Of a stretch of DNA of 64,000 nucleotides, positions 35,528-46,944 are shown one piece after another (the first letter of the stretch is position 1; every line of letters begins with the position of its first letter). The notes below the pieces were generated by a model. That model made no database searches. It saw only the letters and a list, made by a program, of their open reading frames with translations, and was not told the DNA's origin. Both the position numbers and the translations under genes were made by a program. Origin of the DNA: Massilia sp. erpn (lineage in GTDB: Bacteria > Pseudomonadota > Gammaproteobacteria > Burkholderiales > Burkholderiaceae_D); contig NZ_CP053748.1 of assembly GCF_024400215.1 (NCBI RefSeq), positions 2,480,001-2,544,000 on the forward strand. The letters are read 5' to 3'.

Positions 35528-36135
35528 GCCTGCTCTGGCGCCGGTTCAGGCAGGCGCACGAAGCCCAGGCGGCGCGGCACATCGTCGTGCGCCAGCAGCT
35601 CGACCTTGAGGCGGCGCTCGCCGATATCCAGGGTCAGGTGGCCGGCGCCGGCGTGCTTGGCGTCGAGCCAGGCCAGCAGGGCATCGTCGCTGGCGGGTTC
35701 GCCGTCCAGGCGCAGGCGCTCCAGCACTTCGGCCGTGTCGCGGTCGTCGAGCTGGGCCACATTATGGCCGCTGCGCAGGATCAGCTCGCCGCGCTCGGTG
35801 AGCCAGGCGCCATCGACCGGTCCCAGCGGATCGCCGGTATGCAGCACAAAACCCTGTGTGGGATCGGTGTGGGCGATGAAGGGCGTCGCCTCCAGGTTCA
35901 GATAGACGCGCTGCGGCCCGTTCTGGAAATACCAGCAGCCGCGCTCGTCGCGCAGGTAATTGCGCACGATAAAACCCACCAGGGCCGGGTTGCTCAGCTT
36001 GTCGCCGGCCAAGTTGAGGTGCTGGGTGCGCTCGTCGCGCATGCGCCAGTGGCCGCGCGCATCGAGCGCCAGCCAGCCGTAGCAGTGGGGGACATTCGGC
36101 CATTTGGCCATCGCCTGTCGAACAATTTCATCCAT
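35524..36135 (-). CDS. Conserved protein of unknown function
   Basis: A 203-aa soluble protein conserved in beta-proteobacteria (it resembles the group annotated DUF2946, not certain). Motifs are NVPHCYGWLALDARGHWRMRDE at the start and NYLRDERGCWYFQNGPQRVYLNLEATPFIAHT. The gene begins 3 bp after the stop of the YheT-like hydrolase gene, so the two are an operon. Its end overlaps the convergent bepA by 4 bp. The function is unknown. Confidence 0.75.
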   Translation of the reverse strand: MDEIVRQAMAKWPNVPHCYGWLALDARGHWRMRDERTQHLNLAGDKLSNPALVGFIVRNYLRDERGCWYFQNGPQRVYLNLEATPFIAHTDPTQGFVLHTGDPLGPVDGAWLTERGELILRSGHNVAQLDDRDTAEVLERLRLDGEPASDDALLAWLDAKHAGAGHLTLDIGERRLKVELLAHDDVPRRLGFVRLPEPAPEQA

Positions 36136-36138
36136 GCC

Positions 36139-37119
36139 TTATGCCTCGCAAACGGAATCCGTGTGCGGCGCGCGGGTCGCGGCGCCGCCCTGCAGGAAGT
36201 GTAACAGGCGGCGCGGCAGCCAGCCCAGGCTGCCCGGCAGGCGGCCGCTGGCAAAGCCCACGTGGCCGCCCTCGGCCGGATAGTCGAGCACGACGCGCGC
36301 CGCCGCCCGCCGCGGCAGGTGGATGCCGGGCAGGAAGGGATCGTTTTGCGCATTCAGCACCAGGGTCGGCACCGTGATATCGCCCAGCACATGGCGCGCG
36401 CTGGCGCGGTGCCAGTAATCGTCGGTATCGCGGTAGCCGTGCAGCGGCGCCGTCACCACATTGTCGAAAGCGTATAGATCCTGGGCGCCACGCAGCGCCT
36501 GCAGATCGAACAGGCCGGGGAAATGCGCCAGCTTGGCCTCGCACTTCGGTTTCAGCGTTTGCAGGAACATGCGCGTGTACAGCCGGTTGAGGCCGCTCGA
36601 CAGCGCCTTGCCGCCGGCCGCCAGGTCGAGCGGGGCCGAAACGGCGCAGGCGGCGTCGACCAGCTCGGCCTGGTGCTGGGATTCGCCCAGCCAGCGCAGC
36701 AGCACATTGCCGCCCAGCGAAACGCCGGTCGCATAAAACTTGCCCGTGGCGCGCAGGTGCAGGCGGCGGATGATCCAGTCGGCCTCGGCCGCATCGCCGG
36801 AATGGTAGAAGCGCGGCGCGCGGTTGGCTTCGCCCGAGCAGCCGCGGAAATGCGGTACGGCGCCCGACCAGCCGCGCGCCGCCACTTCGGCCATCATGGC
36901 GCGCGCGTAGTGGCTGGCCGACGAGCCTTCCAGGCCGTGGAACATCAGCACGAAGGGCTGGCCCGGCGCGCCGTCGACGAAATCGACATCGATGAAATCG
37001 CCGTCCGGCGTGTCCCAGCGCTCGCGCCGCAGGCGCACGGCCGGCTTCGGCAGGCACAGCGCCGGATAAATGGTTTGCAGATGGCCGTTAGGCAGCCAGC
37101 GGGGGGCGAGATAGTCCAT
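36139..37119 (-). CDS. YheT-family alpha/beta hydrolase
   Basis: A 326-aa cytoplasmic hydrolase of the YheT/ABHD1-3 family. The N-terminus WLPNGHLQTIYPAL is diagnostic. The oxyanion region is FHGLEGSSASHY; the nucleophile Ser is in GVSLGGN; Asp in LNAQNDPFLP and His in EGGHVGF complete the triad. These are predicted carboxylesterases of unclear physiological substrate. It heads a two-gene unit with the following unknown gene; 47 bp separate it from the NTF2-like gene upstream on the same strand. Confidence 0.92.
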   Translation of the reverse strand: MDYLAPRWLPNGHLQTIYPALCLPKPAVRLRRERWDTPDGDFIDVDFVDGAPGQPFVLMFHGLEGSSASHYARAMMAEVAARGWSGAVPHFRGCSGEANRAPRFYHSGDAAEADWIIRRLHLRATGKFYATGVSLGGNVLLRWLGESQHQAELVDAACAVSAPLDLAAGGKALSSGLNRLYTRMFLQTLKPKCEAKLAHFPGLFDLQALRGAQDLYAFDNVVTAPLHGYRDTDDYWHRASARHVLGDITVPTLVLNAQNDPFLPGIHLPRRAAARVVLDYPAEGGHVGFASGRLPGSLGWLPRRLLHFLQGGAATRAPHTDSVCEA

Positions 37120-37166
37120 GGCGCAAGCGGCGGCGGCCAGCCGGCGCGGCGGCCGGCGGAGGGGAT

Positions 37167-37586
37167 TCAGTGCAGGACCTGGGCATGCGGCTCATTCGGC
37201 ACGGGGCCCGGCGCGACCGACACATGGTGCAGCACCATGCGCCAGCCCTTGGGCGTCTTGGCGTAGACATTGGTGGCAAGCAGGTGGGCCGGCTCGCCGC
37301 TGGCGGCGGTCACGCCCTCGACCACGGTGTGCACCGAACTCATCAGCGTATGGGTTTCGTGCAGCTGCGAGGGCAGGATGTGCAGACCGCCCTGTTCCAG
37401 AATCATGGTCCAGGATTCGCGGATGGCGCGGTGGCCGATCAGGCGCGCACCGCCCGGATGGATGCAGACGATTTCATCCTCATCGGACCAGAGGGCCATC
37501 AGGGCCTCGATATCGGCCCGGTTCAATGCATCGTAGAAAGCGGCCTCAACCTCGGCAGCGCTGCCGTTCAACTGCTTCTTTTTCAT
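37167..37586 (-). CDS. Nuclear transport factor 2-like (SnoaL-type) protein
   Basis: A 139-aa protein with the NTF2-like/SnoaL-3 cone fold: VEAAFYDALNRADIEALMALWSDEDEIVCIHPGG, then IRESWTMIL and KTPKGWRMVLHHVS. Such proteins bind or isomerise small molecules; no specific activity can be assigned. The ATG at 37586 follows GGAGCTTGC. It sits 31 bp after the zinc-finger gene on the same strand. Confidence 0.85.
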   Translation of the reverse strand: MKKKQLNGSAAEVEAAFYDALNRADIEALMALWSDEDEIVCIHPGGARLIGHRAIRESWTMILEQGGLHILPSQLHETHTLMSSVHTVVEGVTAASGEPAHLLATNVYAKTPKGWRMVLHHVSVAPGPVPNEPHAQVLH

Positions 37587-37617
37587 GCAAGCTCCAGGCC
37601 GCAAGGCCAGCCGTGTT

Positions 37618-37806
37618 TTAGTGGTGGGAAACGACGGTGCCCGGTTTCAGGCGGTATTCGGTGCCGCAATAAGGGCATTTGGCGGTACCATCCTTGAACT
37701 CCAGGAAAACGCGTGGGTGCGAGGACCACAGCGGCATGGCCGGATTAGGGCAGTGGGCCGGCAGGTCTTTGCCTTCGAGTTCGACTGGCTGGGTGGCGTT
37801 GCTCAT
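37618..37806 (-). CDS. Small CHCC-type zinc-finger protein
   Basis: A 62-aa protein matching the zf-CHCC family related to a mitochondrial complex I accessory subunit. The ligands are Cys19 and His30 (HCPNPAMPLWSSH) and Cys44, Cys47 (AKCPYCGTEY). Its bacterial role is not established. GGAG lies upstream of the ATG at 37806. The longer frame in the same phase is not needed. Confidence 0.85.
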   Translation of the reverse strand: MSNATQPVELEGKDLPAHCPNPAMPLWSSHPRVFLEFKDGTAKCPYCGTEYRLKPGTVVSHH

Positions 37807-37940
37807 CGTATTGTGCTCCGGGAGATCAAAAACCACGATTTTAACGGATATGCGCAGCAAGCAGAATTCATCGGTAAAATGTGGCTTCTCCAATGCAATT
37901 GCCGCCACCGATAGTTTTTGACGTGTGGCTTGAAAACCAC

Positions 37941-38705
37941 ATGAGTGAGTCCTTGACCGAACCCACCCCACCCACCCCTTTGCCGCACGTCAATGTTGAC
38001 GCCCACCATGAAGCCTCATGGCGGGAAGGCTTGAAAACCGGCACGCCCACGCTATTCGGCATTGCCGCTTGGGGGCTGGTGGTCGGCATTGCCATGGTCA
38101 AGAGCGGCCTGACGGTGCCGCAAGCACTGGGCATGACCCTGCTGGTCTTCGCCGGCTCGGCCCAACTGGCCTCCCTGCCCCTGATCGCGGCGAATGCGCC
38201 GATCTGGGTGATTTTCGCCACCGCCCTGATGGTCAACCTGCGGTTTGTGATCTTTTCAGCCTTGCTGGCCCAGCATTTCTCGCACCTGCCATGGCGCCAG
38301 CGCGTTGCGCTCGGCTATGTCTCGGGCGATATGACGGTGGCGATCTTCCTGCAGAAATACACGAGCGAGGAGCCGCAACTGGGCAAGCTGTCCTACCTGA
38401 AAGGCTTGCTGTATCCAAACTGGGCGGCCTGGCAGGTCGGCGCCATTGTCGGCATCTTCCTTGGCAGCGCCGTGCCGAGCGAATGGGGCCTGGGCTTTGC
38501 CGGCACGCTGGCGATCATCTGCATCACCGTGCCCATGGTGGCCAGCCGGCCGACCCTGGTGGGCGTATTGGTGGCGGGCGTGGTGGCGGTGGCGGCCGCC
38601 GGCCTGCCTTACAAGCTGGGCCTGCTGGCCGCCGTGGTGGTCGGCATGGTCGCCGCCATCGCCACGGATGAAATGCTGGTCAACCGCAAACTCAAAGGAA
38701 AGTAA
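37941..38705 (+). CDS. azlC: Branched-chain amino acid exporter, large subunit (AzlC family)
   Basis: A 254-aa inner-membrane protein with several helices, the AzlC part of the AzlCD exporter. Family signatures are REGLKTGTPTLFGIAAWGLVVGIAMVKSGLTV, LLVFAGSAQLASLPLI and ATALMVNLRFVIFSALL. ATG 37941 is chosen; an earlier in-frame start would add 20 residues outside the domain. azlD follows after 2 bp, so the pair is co-translated. Confidence 0.9.
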   Translation: MSESLTEPTPPTPLPHVNVDAHHEASWREGLKTGTPTLFGIAAWGLVVGIAMVKSGLTVPQALGMTLLVFAGSAQLASLPLIAANAPIWVIFATALMVNLRFVIFSALLAQHFSHLPWRQRVALGYVSGDMTVAIFLQKYTSEEPQLGKLSYLKGLLYPNWAAWQVGAIVGIFLGSAVPSEWGLGFAGTLAIICITVPMVASRPTLVGVLVAGVVAVAAAGLPYKLGLLAAVVVGMVAAIATDEMLVNRKLKGK

Positions 38706-38707
38706 GC

Positions 38708-39037
38708 ATGTCTGACTGGGAAATTTGGGCCACGATCGGCGTACTGGCCCTGGCCACCGCCGCCACCCGCAGCTCCTTCTGGCTGGTGGGCCACCACCTC
38801 ACGATCCCGCGCCGCGTGAACGATATGCTGCGCTATGCCCCGGCCTGTGCGCTGGCGGCCATCATCGCCCCCGACCTGCTGCTGAACGAGGGCCAGTTGC
38901 AACTGGAAGTGGGCAATATCAAGCTGCTGGCCGGCATTGCCGCCATCGCCTACTACCTGCTGCGCCGGAATATGCTGGAAACCATCGTCTTCGGCATGGC
39001 GTTTTTCACCGGCCTGCGGCTCTTGCATTTGTTCTAA
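38708..39037 (+). CDS. azlD: Branched-chain amino acid exporter, small subunit (AzlD family)
   Basis: A 109-aa protein with three to four membrane helices, the AzlD partner of AzlC (ATAATRSSFWLVGHHLTIPRRVNDMLRYAPACALAAIIAPDLL is the family core). AAAGGAAAG lies before the ATG within the azlC end. The pair should export branched-chain amino acids or analogues. Confidence 0.9.
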   Translation: MSDWEIWATIGVLALATAATRSSFWLVGHHLTIPRRVNDMLRYAPACALAAIIAPDLLLNEGQLQLEVGNIKLLAGIAAIAYYLLRRNMLETIVFGMAFFTGLRLLHLF

Positions 39038-39108
39038 TGAACGGGCTGGCAAGGCCGGGCTTAAGGTAGAATAGCGGTCTTTTCCAACTAACCGTCCTCT
39101 GGGTAGCC

Positions 39109-40323
<1,215 letters not shown>

Positions 40324-40332
40324 ATCCCGAAG

Positions 40333-40361
40333 GCGCAGTGTGATCCGCACTGCGCTTTTTT
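40333..40361 (+). terminator. Rho-independent terminator after pgk
   Basis: A perfect 8-bp stem GCGCAGTG / CACTGCGC with a 7-nt loop is followed by six T. Confidence 0.9.
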
Positions 40362-40401
40362 CCTGTCGCTCACCGATCCGTTCTCACGCTGAAGGAACCC
40401 T

Positions 40402-41871
40402 ATGTCCCGTGGCACTAAAATCGTCGCAACCATCGGCCCTGCTTCCACCGATCTGAATGTTCTGATCCGCATGATCCGCGCTGGCGTGGATGTGGTGCGT
40501 CTGAACTTTTCGCATGGCAAGGCCCAGGACCATATCGATCGTGCCAAGCTGGTGCGGCAGGCGGCGGCGGAGTGCGGCAAGGAAGTGGCGATCATGGCCG
40601 ATATGCAGGGTCCGAAGATCCGCGTCGGCAAGTTCGAGAACAATAAGATTGACCTGGCCAACGGCGATAAATTCATCCTCGACGCGAAATGGGGCGAGAA
40701 CGGCGAACTGGGCAACCAGGAACGCGTCGGCCTCGACTACAAGAACCTGCCGAGCGACCTGCGCGGCGGCGACCTGCTGCTGCTGAACGACGGCCTGATC
40801 GTGCTGGTGGTGGACAAGATCGTCGGCCATGAAATCTTCACCACGGTGAAGATCGGCGGCGAGCTGTCGAATAACAAGGGCATCAACCGCCAAGGCGGCG
40901 GCCTGACCGCACCGGCCCTGACCGCCAAGGACATGGAAGACATCAAGGTGGCGATGAGCTTCCAGGCCGACTTCCTGGCCATCTCCTTCCCGAAAAACGC
41001 CACCGATATGGAAATGGCGCGCCAATTGGCGAATATCGCCGGCGAACCCTTCGGCCACAAGCCGATGATGATCGCCAAGATCGAGCGCGCCGAGGCGATT
41101 CCCGCGCTGCAGGACATCCTCAACGCCTCCGACGGCATCATGGTCGCCCGCGGCGACCTGGCGGTGGAAGTGGGCAATGCCGCCGTACCGGCGCTGCAAA
41201 AGCGCATGATCCGCATGGCGCGCGAATCGAACAAGATTGCCATTACTGCCACGCAGATGATGGAATCGATGATCTTCAACGCCGTGCCGACCCGCGCCGA
41301 AGTGTCGGACGTGGCGAACGCCGTGCTGGATGGCACCGACGCCGTGATGACCTCGGCCGAAACCGCTTCCGGCAAATACCCGGTGGAGACGGTGGAAATG
41401 ATGGCCGCCATCTGCATCGAAGCCGAGCAATCCGAATACAACAAGCTGGACGCTGACTTCCTCAACGCCCGCTTTACCCGCATCGACCAGTCGATTGCCT
41501 ATGGTGCGCTGTTTACCGCCCACCACCTGCGCGTGAAAGCGATTGTGGCCCTGACCGAATCCGGCTCCACCGCACTGTGGATGAGCCGCCACAATATCGA
41601 CACGCCGATCATCGCGCTCACGCCGAGCGTCACCACCCAGCGTAAAGCTTGCCTGTACCGCAATGTCTGCACCTTCCAGCTGACCCAGGACGCGCCCACC
41701 GACGTGGTGCTGCGCAGCGCCGAAGACCTGCTGGTCAAGCAGGGCATTGCCGAAAAGGGCGATATGATCGTCGTTACCTGGGGTGCGCCGATGGGCAAAG
41801 TGGGCGGCACCAACGCCCTGCGCATTGTGAAAGTGGGCGAATTCACCCACCGCGCGGAAACGGCCCGCTAA
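40402..41871 (+). CDS. pyk: Pyruvate kinase
   Basis: A 489-aa pyruvate kinase, making ATP and pyruvate from phosphoenolpyruvate. Motifs are KIVATIGPASTDLNVLIRMI, VVRLNFSHG, ADMQGPKIRVG, the catalytic Lys region MIAKIERAEAIP, MVARGDLAVEVG, and ITATQMMESMI. GAAGGAA precedes the ATG. The C-terminal allosteric domain is complete. It lies between pgk and fba on the same strand. Confidence 0.98.
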   Translation: MSRGTKIVATIGPASTDLNVLIRMIRAGVDVVRLNFSHGKAQDHIDRAKLVRQAAAECGKEVAIMADMQGPKIRVGKFENNKIDLANGDKFILDAKWGENGELGNQERVGLDYKNLPSDLRGGDLLLLNDGLIVLVVDKIVGHEIFTTVKIGGELSNNKGINRQGGGLTAPALTAKDMEDIKVAMSFQADFLAISFPKNATDMEMARQLANIAGEPFGHKPMMIAKIERAEAIPALQDILNASDGIMVARGDLAVEVGNAAVPALQKRMIRMARESNKIAITATQMMESMIFNAVPTRAEVSDVANAVLDGTDAVMTSAETASGKYPVETVEMMAAICIEAEQSEYNKLDADFLNARFTRIDQSIAYGALFTAHHLRVKAIVALTESGSTALWMSRHNIDTPIIALTPSVTTQRKACLYRNVCTFQLTQDAPTDVVLRSAEDLLVKQGIAEKGDMIVVTWGAPMGKVGGTNALRIVKVGEFTHRAETAR

Positions 41872-41943
41872 GCGCGCCATGTTCCGGCCCGCCCGCCAGG
41901 CCGGCCGGAACCGAAAGATTTCTTTATTGTTTGGAGTATTACC

Positions 41944-43008
41944 ATGTCTCTCGTATCCATGCGCCAGCTGCTGGACCATGCCGCCGAACACGGTTATGGC
42001 CTGCCAGCCTTTAACGTCAACAACCTGGAGCAAGTGCAGGCCATCATGGCGGCCGCCGACGCCGTCAACAGCCCGGTCATCATGCAAGCTTCGGCTGGCG
42101 CCCGCAAATACGCCGGCGAAGCTTTCCTGCGCCACCTGATCGACGCCGCTGTCGAAGCCTATCCGCACATCCCGGTCGTCATGCACCAGGACCACGGCCA
42201 GTCGCCGGCGGTCTGCATGGCCGCGATCCGTTCCGGCTTCACCTCGGTGATGATGGACGGCTCGCTGGAAGCCGACGGCAAATCCGTCGCCTCCTACGAG
42301 TACAACGTGGAAGTGTCGCGCGAAGTCGTGAAGTTCTCGCACGCCATCGGCGTGACGGTGGAAGCGGAACTGGGCGTGCTCGGTTCCCTGGAAACCATGA
42401 AGGGCGACAAGGAAGACGGCCACGGCGCCGAAGGCACCATGACCCGCGAACAGTTGCTGACCGACGTGGCGCAAGCTGCCGACTTCGTCGAGCGCACCCA
42501 GTGCGACGCCCTGGCGATTGCCATCGGCACCTCGCACGGCGCCTACAAGTTCACCCGCAAGCCGACCGGCGACATCCTGGCCATCGACCGCATCAAGGAA
42601 ATCCACGCCCGCATCCCCAACACCCACCTGGTGATGCACGGTTCCTCCTCCGTGCCGCAAGACCTGCTGGCCATCATCCGCGAATTCGGCGGCGATATGA
42701 AGGAAACCTACGGCGTGCCGGTCGAAGAGATCCAGGAAGGCATCCGTCACGGCGTGCGCAAGATCAATATCGACACCGATATCCGCCTGGCCATGACCGC
42801 CGCTGTGCGCAAATACATGTTCGAGAACCCATCCAAGTTCGACCCGCGCGACTTCCTCAAGCCGGCCCGTGCCGCCGCCGAGGAAATCTGCAAGGCGCGC
42901 TTCCTGTCCTTCGGTTGCGAAGGCCGCGCCAGCCAGATCAAGCCGCTGCCGCTGGAAAAAATGGCCGAACGCTACAAGGCCGGCCAACTGGCCCAGATTG
43001 TGAAGTAA
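41944..43008 (+). CDS. fba: Fructose-bisphosphate aldolase, class II
   Basis: A 354-aa zinc-dependent class II aldolase of the Calvin-cycle-like subtype ([27 protein letters not shown]). Zinc-site and catalytic segments are [10 protein letters not shown] (Asp-His), [34 protein letters not shown] and [17 protein letters not shown] precedes the ATG. A strong terminator follows. It cleaves or forms fructose 1,6-bisphosphate, the product of the pfp-type kinase in this window. Confidence 0.98.
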   Translation: MSLVSMRQLLDHAAEHGYGLPAFNVNNLEQVQAIMAAADAVNSPVIMQASAGARKYAGEAFLRHLIDAAVEAYPHIPVVMHQDHGQSPAVCMAAIRSGFTSVMMDGSLEADGKSVASYEYNVEVSREVVKFSHAIGVTVEAELGVLGSLETMKGDKEDGHGAEGTMTREQLLTDVAQAADFVERTQCDALAIAIGTSHGAYKFTRKPTGDILAIDRIKEIHARIPNTHLVMHGSSSVPQDLLAIIREFGGDMKETYGVPVEEIQEGIRHGVRKINIDTDIRLAMTAAVRKYMFENPSKFDPRDFLKPARAAAEEICKARFLSFGCEGRASQIKPLPLEKMAERYKAGQLAQIVK

Positions 43009-43022
43009 GTAACACTCCCTCG

Positions 43023-43047
43023 ACCGGCGGGCCTTCCCGCCGGTTTT
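43023..43047 (+). terminator. Rho-independent terminator after fba
   Basis: A 9-bp stem ACCGGCGGG / CCCGCCGGT with a 4-nt loop and four T separates fba from purC. Confidence 0.8.
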
Positions 43048-43087
43048 GCTTAGTTTCGCTTAGTCTCGTTTATCCCGACCTTCCGCT

Positions 43088-43984
43088 ATGAACAGCCTTT
43101 ACCAATCCTCCATCAAATCCCTGCCCCTGCTGGGCCACGGCAAAGTCCGCGACAACTACGCCGTGGGCGACGACAAGATCCTGATCGTCACCACCGACCG
43201 CCTGTCCGCCTTCGACGTCGTGATGAACGAACCGATCCCCGGCAAGGGCATGGTGCTGAACCAGATGAGCGATTTCTGGTTCGAAAAACTGGGCCATATC
43301 GTGCCCAACCACTTGACCGGCGTGGCGCCGGAGTCCGTGGTGGCCGCCGATGAGGTGGAGCAGGTCAAAGGCCGCGCCGTGGTCGCCAAGCGCTTGAAGC
43401 CGATCCTGGTGGAAGCCGTGGTACGCGGCTACATCATCGGTTCGGGCTGGAAGGATTACCAGGCCACGGGCAGCATCTGCGGCATCGAACTGCCGGCCGG
43501 CCTGCGCCAGGCCGACAAGCTGCCGGAGCCGCTGTTCACCCCGGCGGCCAAGGCCGACCTGGGCGAGCACGACGAGAACATCAGCTTCGCTGACATGGAA
43601 GAGCGCATCGGCGCCGAGCTGGCTGCCAAGATGCGCGCCATCAGTATCGAGCTGTACCGCACCGCCGCCGACTACGCGGCCACGCGCGGCATCATCATCG
43701 CCGACACCAAGTTCGAGTTCGGCCTCGACGACAACGGCGTGCTGCACCTGATGGACGAAGTGCTGACCGCCGATTCCTCGCGCTTCTGGCCGGCCGACTC
43801 CTACGCCCCGGACATGTCGCCGCCGTCCTTCGACAAGCAATTCGTGCGCGACTACCTGGAAACCCTGAAGGACTGGAACAAGGCGCCGCCCGCGCCAGCC
43901 CTGCCGGCCGACGTGATCGACAAAACCCAGGCCAAGTACTTCGAAGCCATCGAACGCCTGACCGGCGAGAAGCTGAAGGTATAA
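43088..43984 (+). CDS. purC: SAICAR synthetase
   Basis: A 298-aa phosphoribosylaminoimidazole-succinocarboxamide synthase (ATP-dependent addition of Asp to CAIR). Motifs are [59 protein letters not shown] and [12 protein letters not shown]. The longer form (about 300 aa) is usual for proteobacterial and yeast-type PurC. purE begins 2 bp after its stop, starting a compact purC-purE-purK-tsaC unit. Confidence 0.98.
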   Translation: MNSLYQSSIKSLPLLGHGKVRDNYAVGDDKILIVTTDRLSAFDVVMNEPIPGKGMVLNQMSDFWFEKLGHIVPNHLTGVAPESVVAADEVEQVKGRAVVAKRLKPILVEAVVRGYIIGSGWKDYQATGSICGIELPAGLRQADKLPEPLFTPAAKADLGEHDENISFADMEERIGAELAAKMRAISIELYRTAADYAATRGIIIADTKFEFGLDDNGVLHLMDEVLTADSSRFWPADSYAPDMSPPSFDKQFVRDYLETLKDWNKAPPAPALPADVIDKTQAKYFEAIERLTGEKLKV

Positions 43985-43986
43985 CG

Positions 43987-44487
43987 ATGACGGCGCAGAA
44001 CAAGCCGCTGGTCGGCATCATCATGGGTTCGTCCTCCGACTGGGACGTGATGCAGCACGCGGTCGCCATGCTCAAGCAGTTTGGCGTGCCGCATGAGGCG
44101 CAAGTGATCTCGGCCCACCGCATGCCGGACGAGATGTTCGCCTATGCCGAAAGCGCGCGCGCGCGCGGCCTGCGCGCCATCATCGCCGGCGCCGGCGGCG
44201 CCGCCCACCTGCCGGGCATGGTGGCGGCCAAGACCATCGTGCCGGTGCTGGGCGTGCCCGTGCCGTCCAAATACCTGCGCGGCGAGGACTCGCTGCTGTC
44301 CATCGTGCAGATGCCCAAGGGCGTGCCGGTGTCCACCTTCGCCATCGGCGAAGCGGGCGCCGCCAACGCCGCCCTGACGGCGGTGGCCATGCTGGCCGCC
44401 ACCGACGACGCCCTCGCGGCCCAGCTGGAAGCCTTCCGCGCCCAGCAGACCGCAGCCGCCAAGGCCATGACCTTACCGCTTGAATAA
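43987..44487 (+). CDS. purE: N5-carboxyaminoimidazole ribonucleotide mutase
   Basis: A 166-aa class I PurE, converting N5-CAIR to [56 protein letters not shown] and [22 protein letters not shown] are diagnostic, with the catalytic His in SAHRMP. It lies between purC and purK at minimal spacing, consistent with sequential pathway steps. Confidence 0.98.
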   Translation: MTAQNKPLVGIIMGSSSDWDVMQHAVAMLKQFGVPHEAQVISAHRMPDEMFAYAESARARGLRAIIAGAGGAAHLPGMVAAKTIVPVLGVPVPSKYLRGEDSLLSIVQMPKGVPVSTFAIGEAGAANAALTAVAMLAATDDALAAQLEAFRAQQTAAAKAMTLPLE

Positions 44488-44492
44488 ATGTA

Positions 44493-45686
44493 ATGAGTAA
44501 TCCGAAGTCTTCTTCCCCGCTGGCAGCCAATCCGCCAAGCTGGCTGGGGGTTATGGGCGGCGGCCAGCTGGGCCGCATGTTCGCCCAGGCCGCGCAAAGC
44601 ATGGGCTACCAGGTGGCCGTACTGGAACCGGCGCGCGATTGCCCGGCCGGCCAGGTCGCCCAGCGCCTGGTGCAGGCCGGCTACAGCGATGCCGCCGGCC
44701 TCGATGCGCTGGCCGCGCAATGCGTGGCCGTCACCACCGAGTTTGAAAACGTGCCGGCTGACAGCCTGTCGCGCCTGGCGCAGCGGGTGTTTGTCGCGCC
44801 GGACGCCCATGGCGTCTCGGTGGCCCAGGACCGCATCGCGGAAAAGCGCTTCTTCGTCGGCTGCGCCGCGAAGTCGGGCGTGATGCCGGCGCCGCACAAG
44901 GTGATCTCCTCCGAAACGGATATCGCCAGCGTCGGCGACGATCTGCTGCCGGGCATCCTGAAAACCGTGCGCATGGGTTACGACGGCAAGGGCCAGGTGC
45001 GCGTGCGCAGCCGCGAGGAATTGCACGCCGCTTTCCATTCCATGGGCCAGGTCACCTGCCTGCTGGAGAAGATGCTGCCGCTGGCCTATGAAGTATCGGT
45101 GCTGACCGTGCGCGGCGCCGATGGCCAGTCCGTGGTCTACCCGATCGCCGAAAACGTGCACCGCGACGGCATCCTGTTCACCACCACCGTGCCCGGCCCG
45201 AATATCACGGCCGAGTGCGCGGCGAAGGCGCAGGCGGCGGCGCGCGCCATCGTGGCCGAACTCGGCTATGTCGGCGTGTTGTGCATCGAATTCTTCGTGC
45301 TGACCGACGGCAGCCTGGTGGTCAACGAGATGGCGCCGCGTCCGCATAACAGCGGCCACTACACCATCGACGCCTGCGTCACCAGCCAGTTCGCGCAGCA
45401 GGTGCGCGCCATGGCGCGGCTGCCGCTGGGCGAGGTGCGCCAGCATTCGCCGGCCGTGATGCTGAATATCCTGGGCGATATCTGGTTCGAGGGCGAGAGC
45501 GACGCGCCGCGCGAGCCGGCCTGGGACCGCATCCTGGGCCTGCCGGGCGCCTGCCTGCACCTGTACGGCAAGGACGATCCGCGCCGCGGCCGCAAGATGG
45601 GCCACCTGACCTTCATTGCCGCCACGCTGGAGGAGGCGCAGCGCCAGCTGCAGGCGGCTTGCCTGATCCTGGGCATCGCGCCATGA
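44493..45686 (+). CDS. purK: N5-carboxyaminoimidazole ribonucleotide synthetase
   Basis: A 397-aa ATP-grasp enzyme making N5-CAIR from AIR, ATP and bicarbonate, and feeding PurE. It has [61 protein letters not shown] and [10 protein letters not shown]. It starts 5 bp after purE; its TGA overlaps the tsaC start by 4 bp (ATGA). Confidence 0.98.
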   Translation: MSNPKSSSPLAANPPSWLGVMGGGQLGRMFAQAAQSMGYQVAVLEPARDCPAGQVAQRLVQAGYSDAAGLDALAAQCVAVTTEFENVPADSLSRLAQRVFVAPDAHGVSVAQDRIAEKRFFVGCAAKSGVMPAPHKVISSETDIASVGDDLLPGILKTVRMGYDGKGQVRVRSREELHAAFHSMGQVTCLLEKMLPLAYEVSVLTVRGADGQSVVYPIAENVHRDGILFTTTVPGPNITAECAAKAQAAARAIVAELGYVGVLCIEFFVLTDGSLVVNEMAPRPHNSGHYTIDACVTSQFAQQVRAMARLPLGEVRQHSPAVMLNILGDIWFEGESDAPREPAWDRILGLPGACLHLYGKDDPRRGRKMGHLTFIAATLEEAQRQLQAACLILGIAP

Positions 45687-46729
45687 GCAGTGCTGCCGTG
45701 AACGAGCTGGACCAGGCCGCCATCGGCGCGGCCGCCGGGGCGCTGGAAGCGGGCGCCCTGGTCGCTTTCCCCACCGAGACCGTGTACGGCCTCGGCGCCG
45801 ACGCCGAAAGTCCGGCGGCGGTGGCGCGCATTTATGAAGCCAAGGGCCGTCCCAACGACCATCCGGTGATCGTGCACCTGGCGCCGGGCGCCGACCTGTC
45901 CTACTGGGCCAGCGAGATTCCGGCCGAGGCGCGCGCCCTGGTGGCGGCCTTCTGGCCCGGCCCGCTGACCCTGATTTTGAAGCGTGCCAGCCATATTCCC
46001 GACGCCGTGTCCGGTGGCCAGGATACGGTGGGCCTGCGCTGTCCTTCGCATCCGGTCGCCATGGCCCTGCTGTCGGCCTTCAAGGGCGGCAAGGGCGGGG
46101 TGGCGGCGCCGTCGGCGAACAAGTTCGGCAATGTCAGCCCGACCACGGCCCAGCATGTGCGCGACGAGTTCGCGGGCGATGTCGGTCCCGGTAACGGCGC
46201 GCGCATTGCCGCCGTGCTTGACGGCGGCTCCAGCCAGGTCGGCATCGAATCGACTATTCTTGATTTGTCGCGCCTGGCTACGCATGGCCCGGTGCTGCTG
46301 CGTCCCGGCCATATCAGCGCCAAGCAGATCGCCGACGTCATCGGCCAGATGCCGGGCCTGCCCGACCAGAGCGCGCCGCGCGCTTCCGGCACGCTGGAAT
46401 CGCATTACGCACCGAAAGCGCCGGTGGCCCTGATTGCCGGCGCTGCCGTGGTGGAAACCTTGGCCGCCCTGCAAGCCCGGCAACGCCAGGTCGCCGTCAT
46501 CCATTACTCGGCCATCGCCCTGGGTGGCGCGCAAGCGACCCTGCCAGGCGATCCGGTGGGCTACGCCTACGGCCTGTATGCCGCCTTGCGCGCCATGGAC
46601 CAGACCGGGGCCGACCTGATCCTGGTCGAAACGCCGCCGCAGGGCGAAGCCTGGCTGGGCGTCAACGACCGTTTGCGCCGCGCCGCTTTCGGCTCGGCCG
46701 GCACCATCGAAAAATTCCTGCAAGCCTGA
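45683..46729 (+). CDS. tsaC: Threonylcarbamoyl-AMP synthase (Sua5 type)
   Basis: A 348-aa L-threonylcarbamoyladenylate synthase supplying the intermediate for t6A37 tRNA modification. The YrdC domain ([64 protein letters not shown]) is followed by a Sua5 C-terminal domain from about residue 225. It is the longer Sua5 form rather than the short TsaC. The ATG overlaps the purK stop, so it is translated with the purine genes. Confidence 0.95.
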   Translation: MSSAAVNELDQAAIGAAAGALEAGALVAFPTETVYGLGADAESPAAVARIYEAKGRPNDHPVIVHLAPGADLSYWASEIPAEARALVAAFWPGPLTLILKRASHIPDAVSGGQDTVGLRCPSHPVAMALLSAFKGGKGGVAAPSANKFGNVSPTTAQHVRDEFAGDVGPGNGARIAAVLDGGSSQVGIESTILDLSRLATHGPVLLRPGHISAKQIADVIGQMPGLPDQSAPRASGTLESHYAPKAPVALIAGAAVVETLAALQARQRQVAVIHYSAIALGGAQATLPGDPVGYAYGLYAALRAMDQTGADLILVETPPQGEAWLGVNDRLRRAAFGSAGTIEKFLQA

Positions 46730-46944
46730 AACGCCACACCGCCCGGCGTGGTGGCGCGCGTCAAGTGCGTGTTCGCAACGGCGCGTGCAGCTCATGCGCT
46801 GGCAGCTCAGCGGCAGGAGTATGCTTATGCAAGGAAGTCCGGCGGTGTCGATTGACCGGCTGGGCTTCCGCATAATTCCTGCCGCAGCGGCGGCCCGCGT
46901 GCCGCCTGCCCCTCCCGCCGCCTGCGGCTGCGCATGGAGGCTGT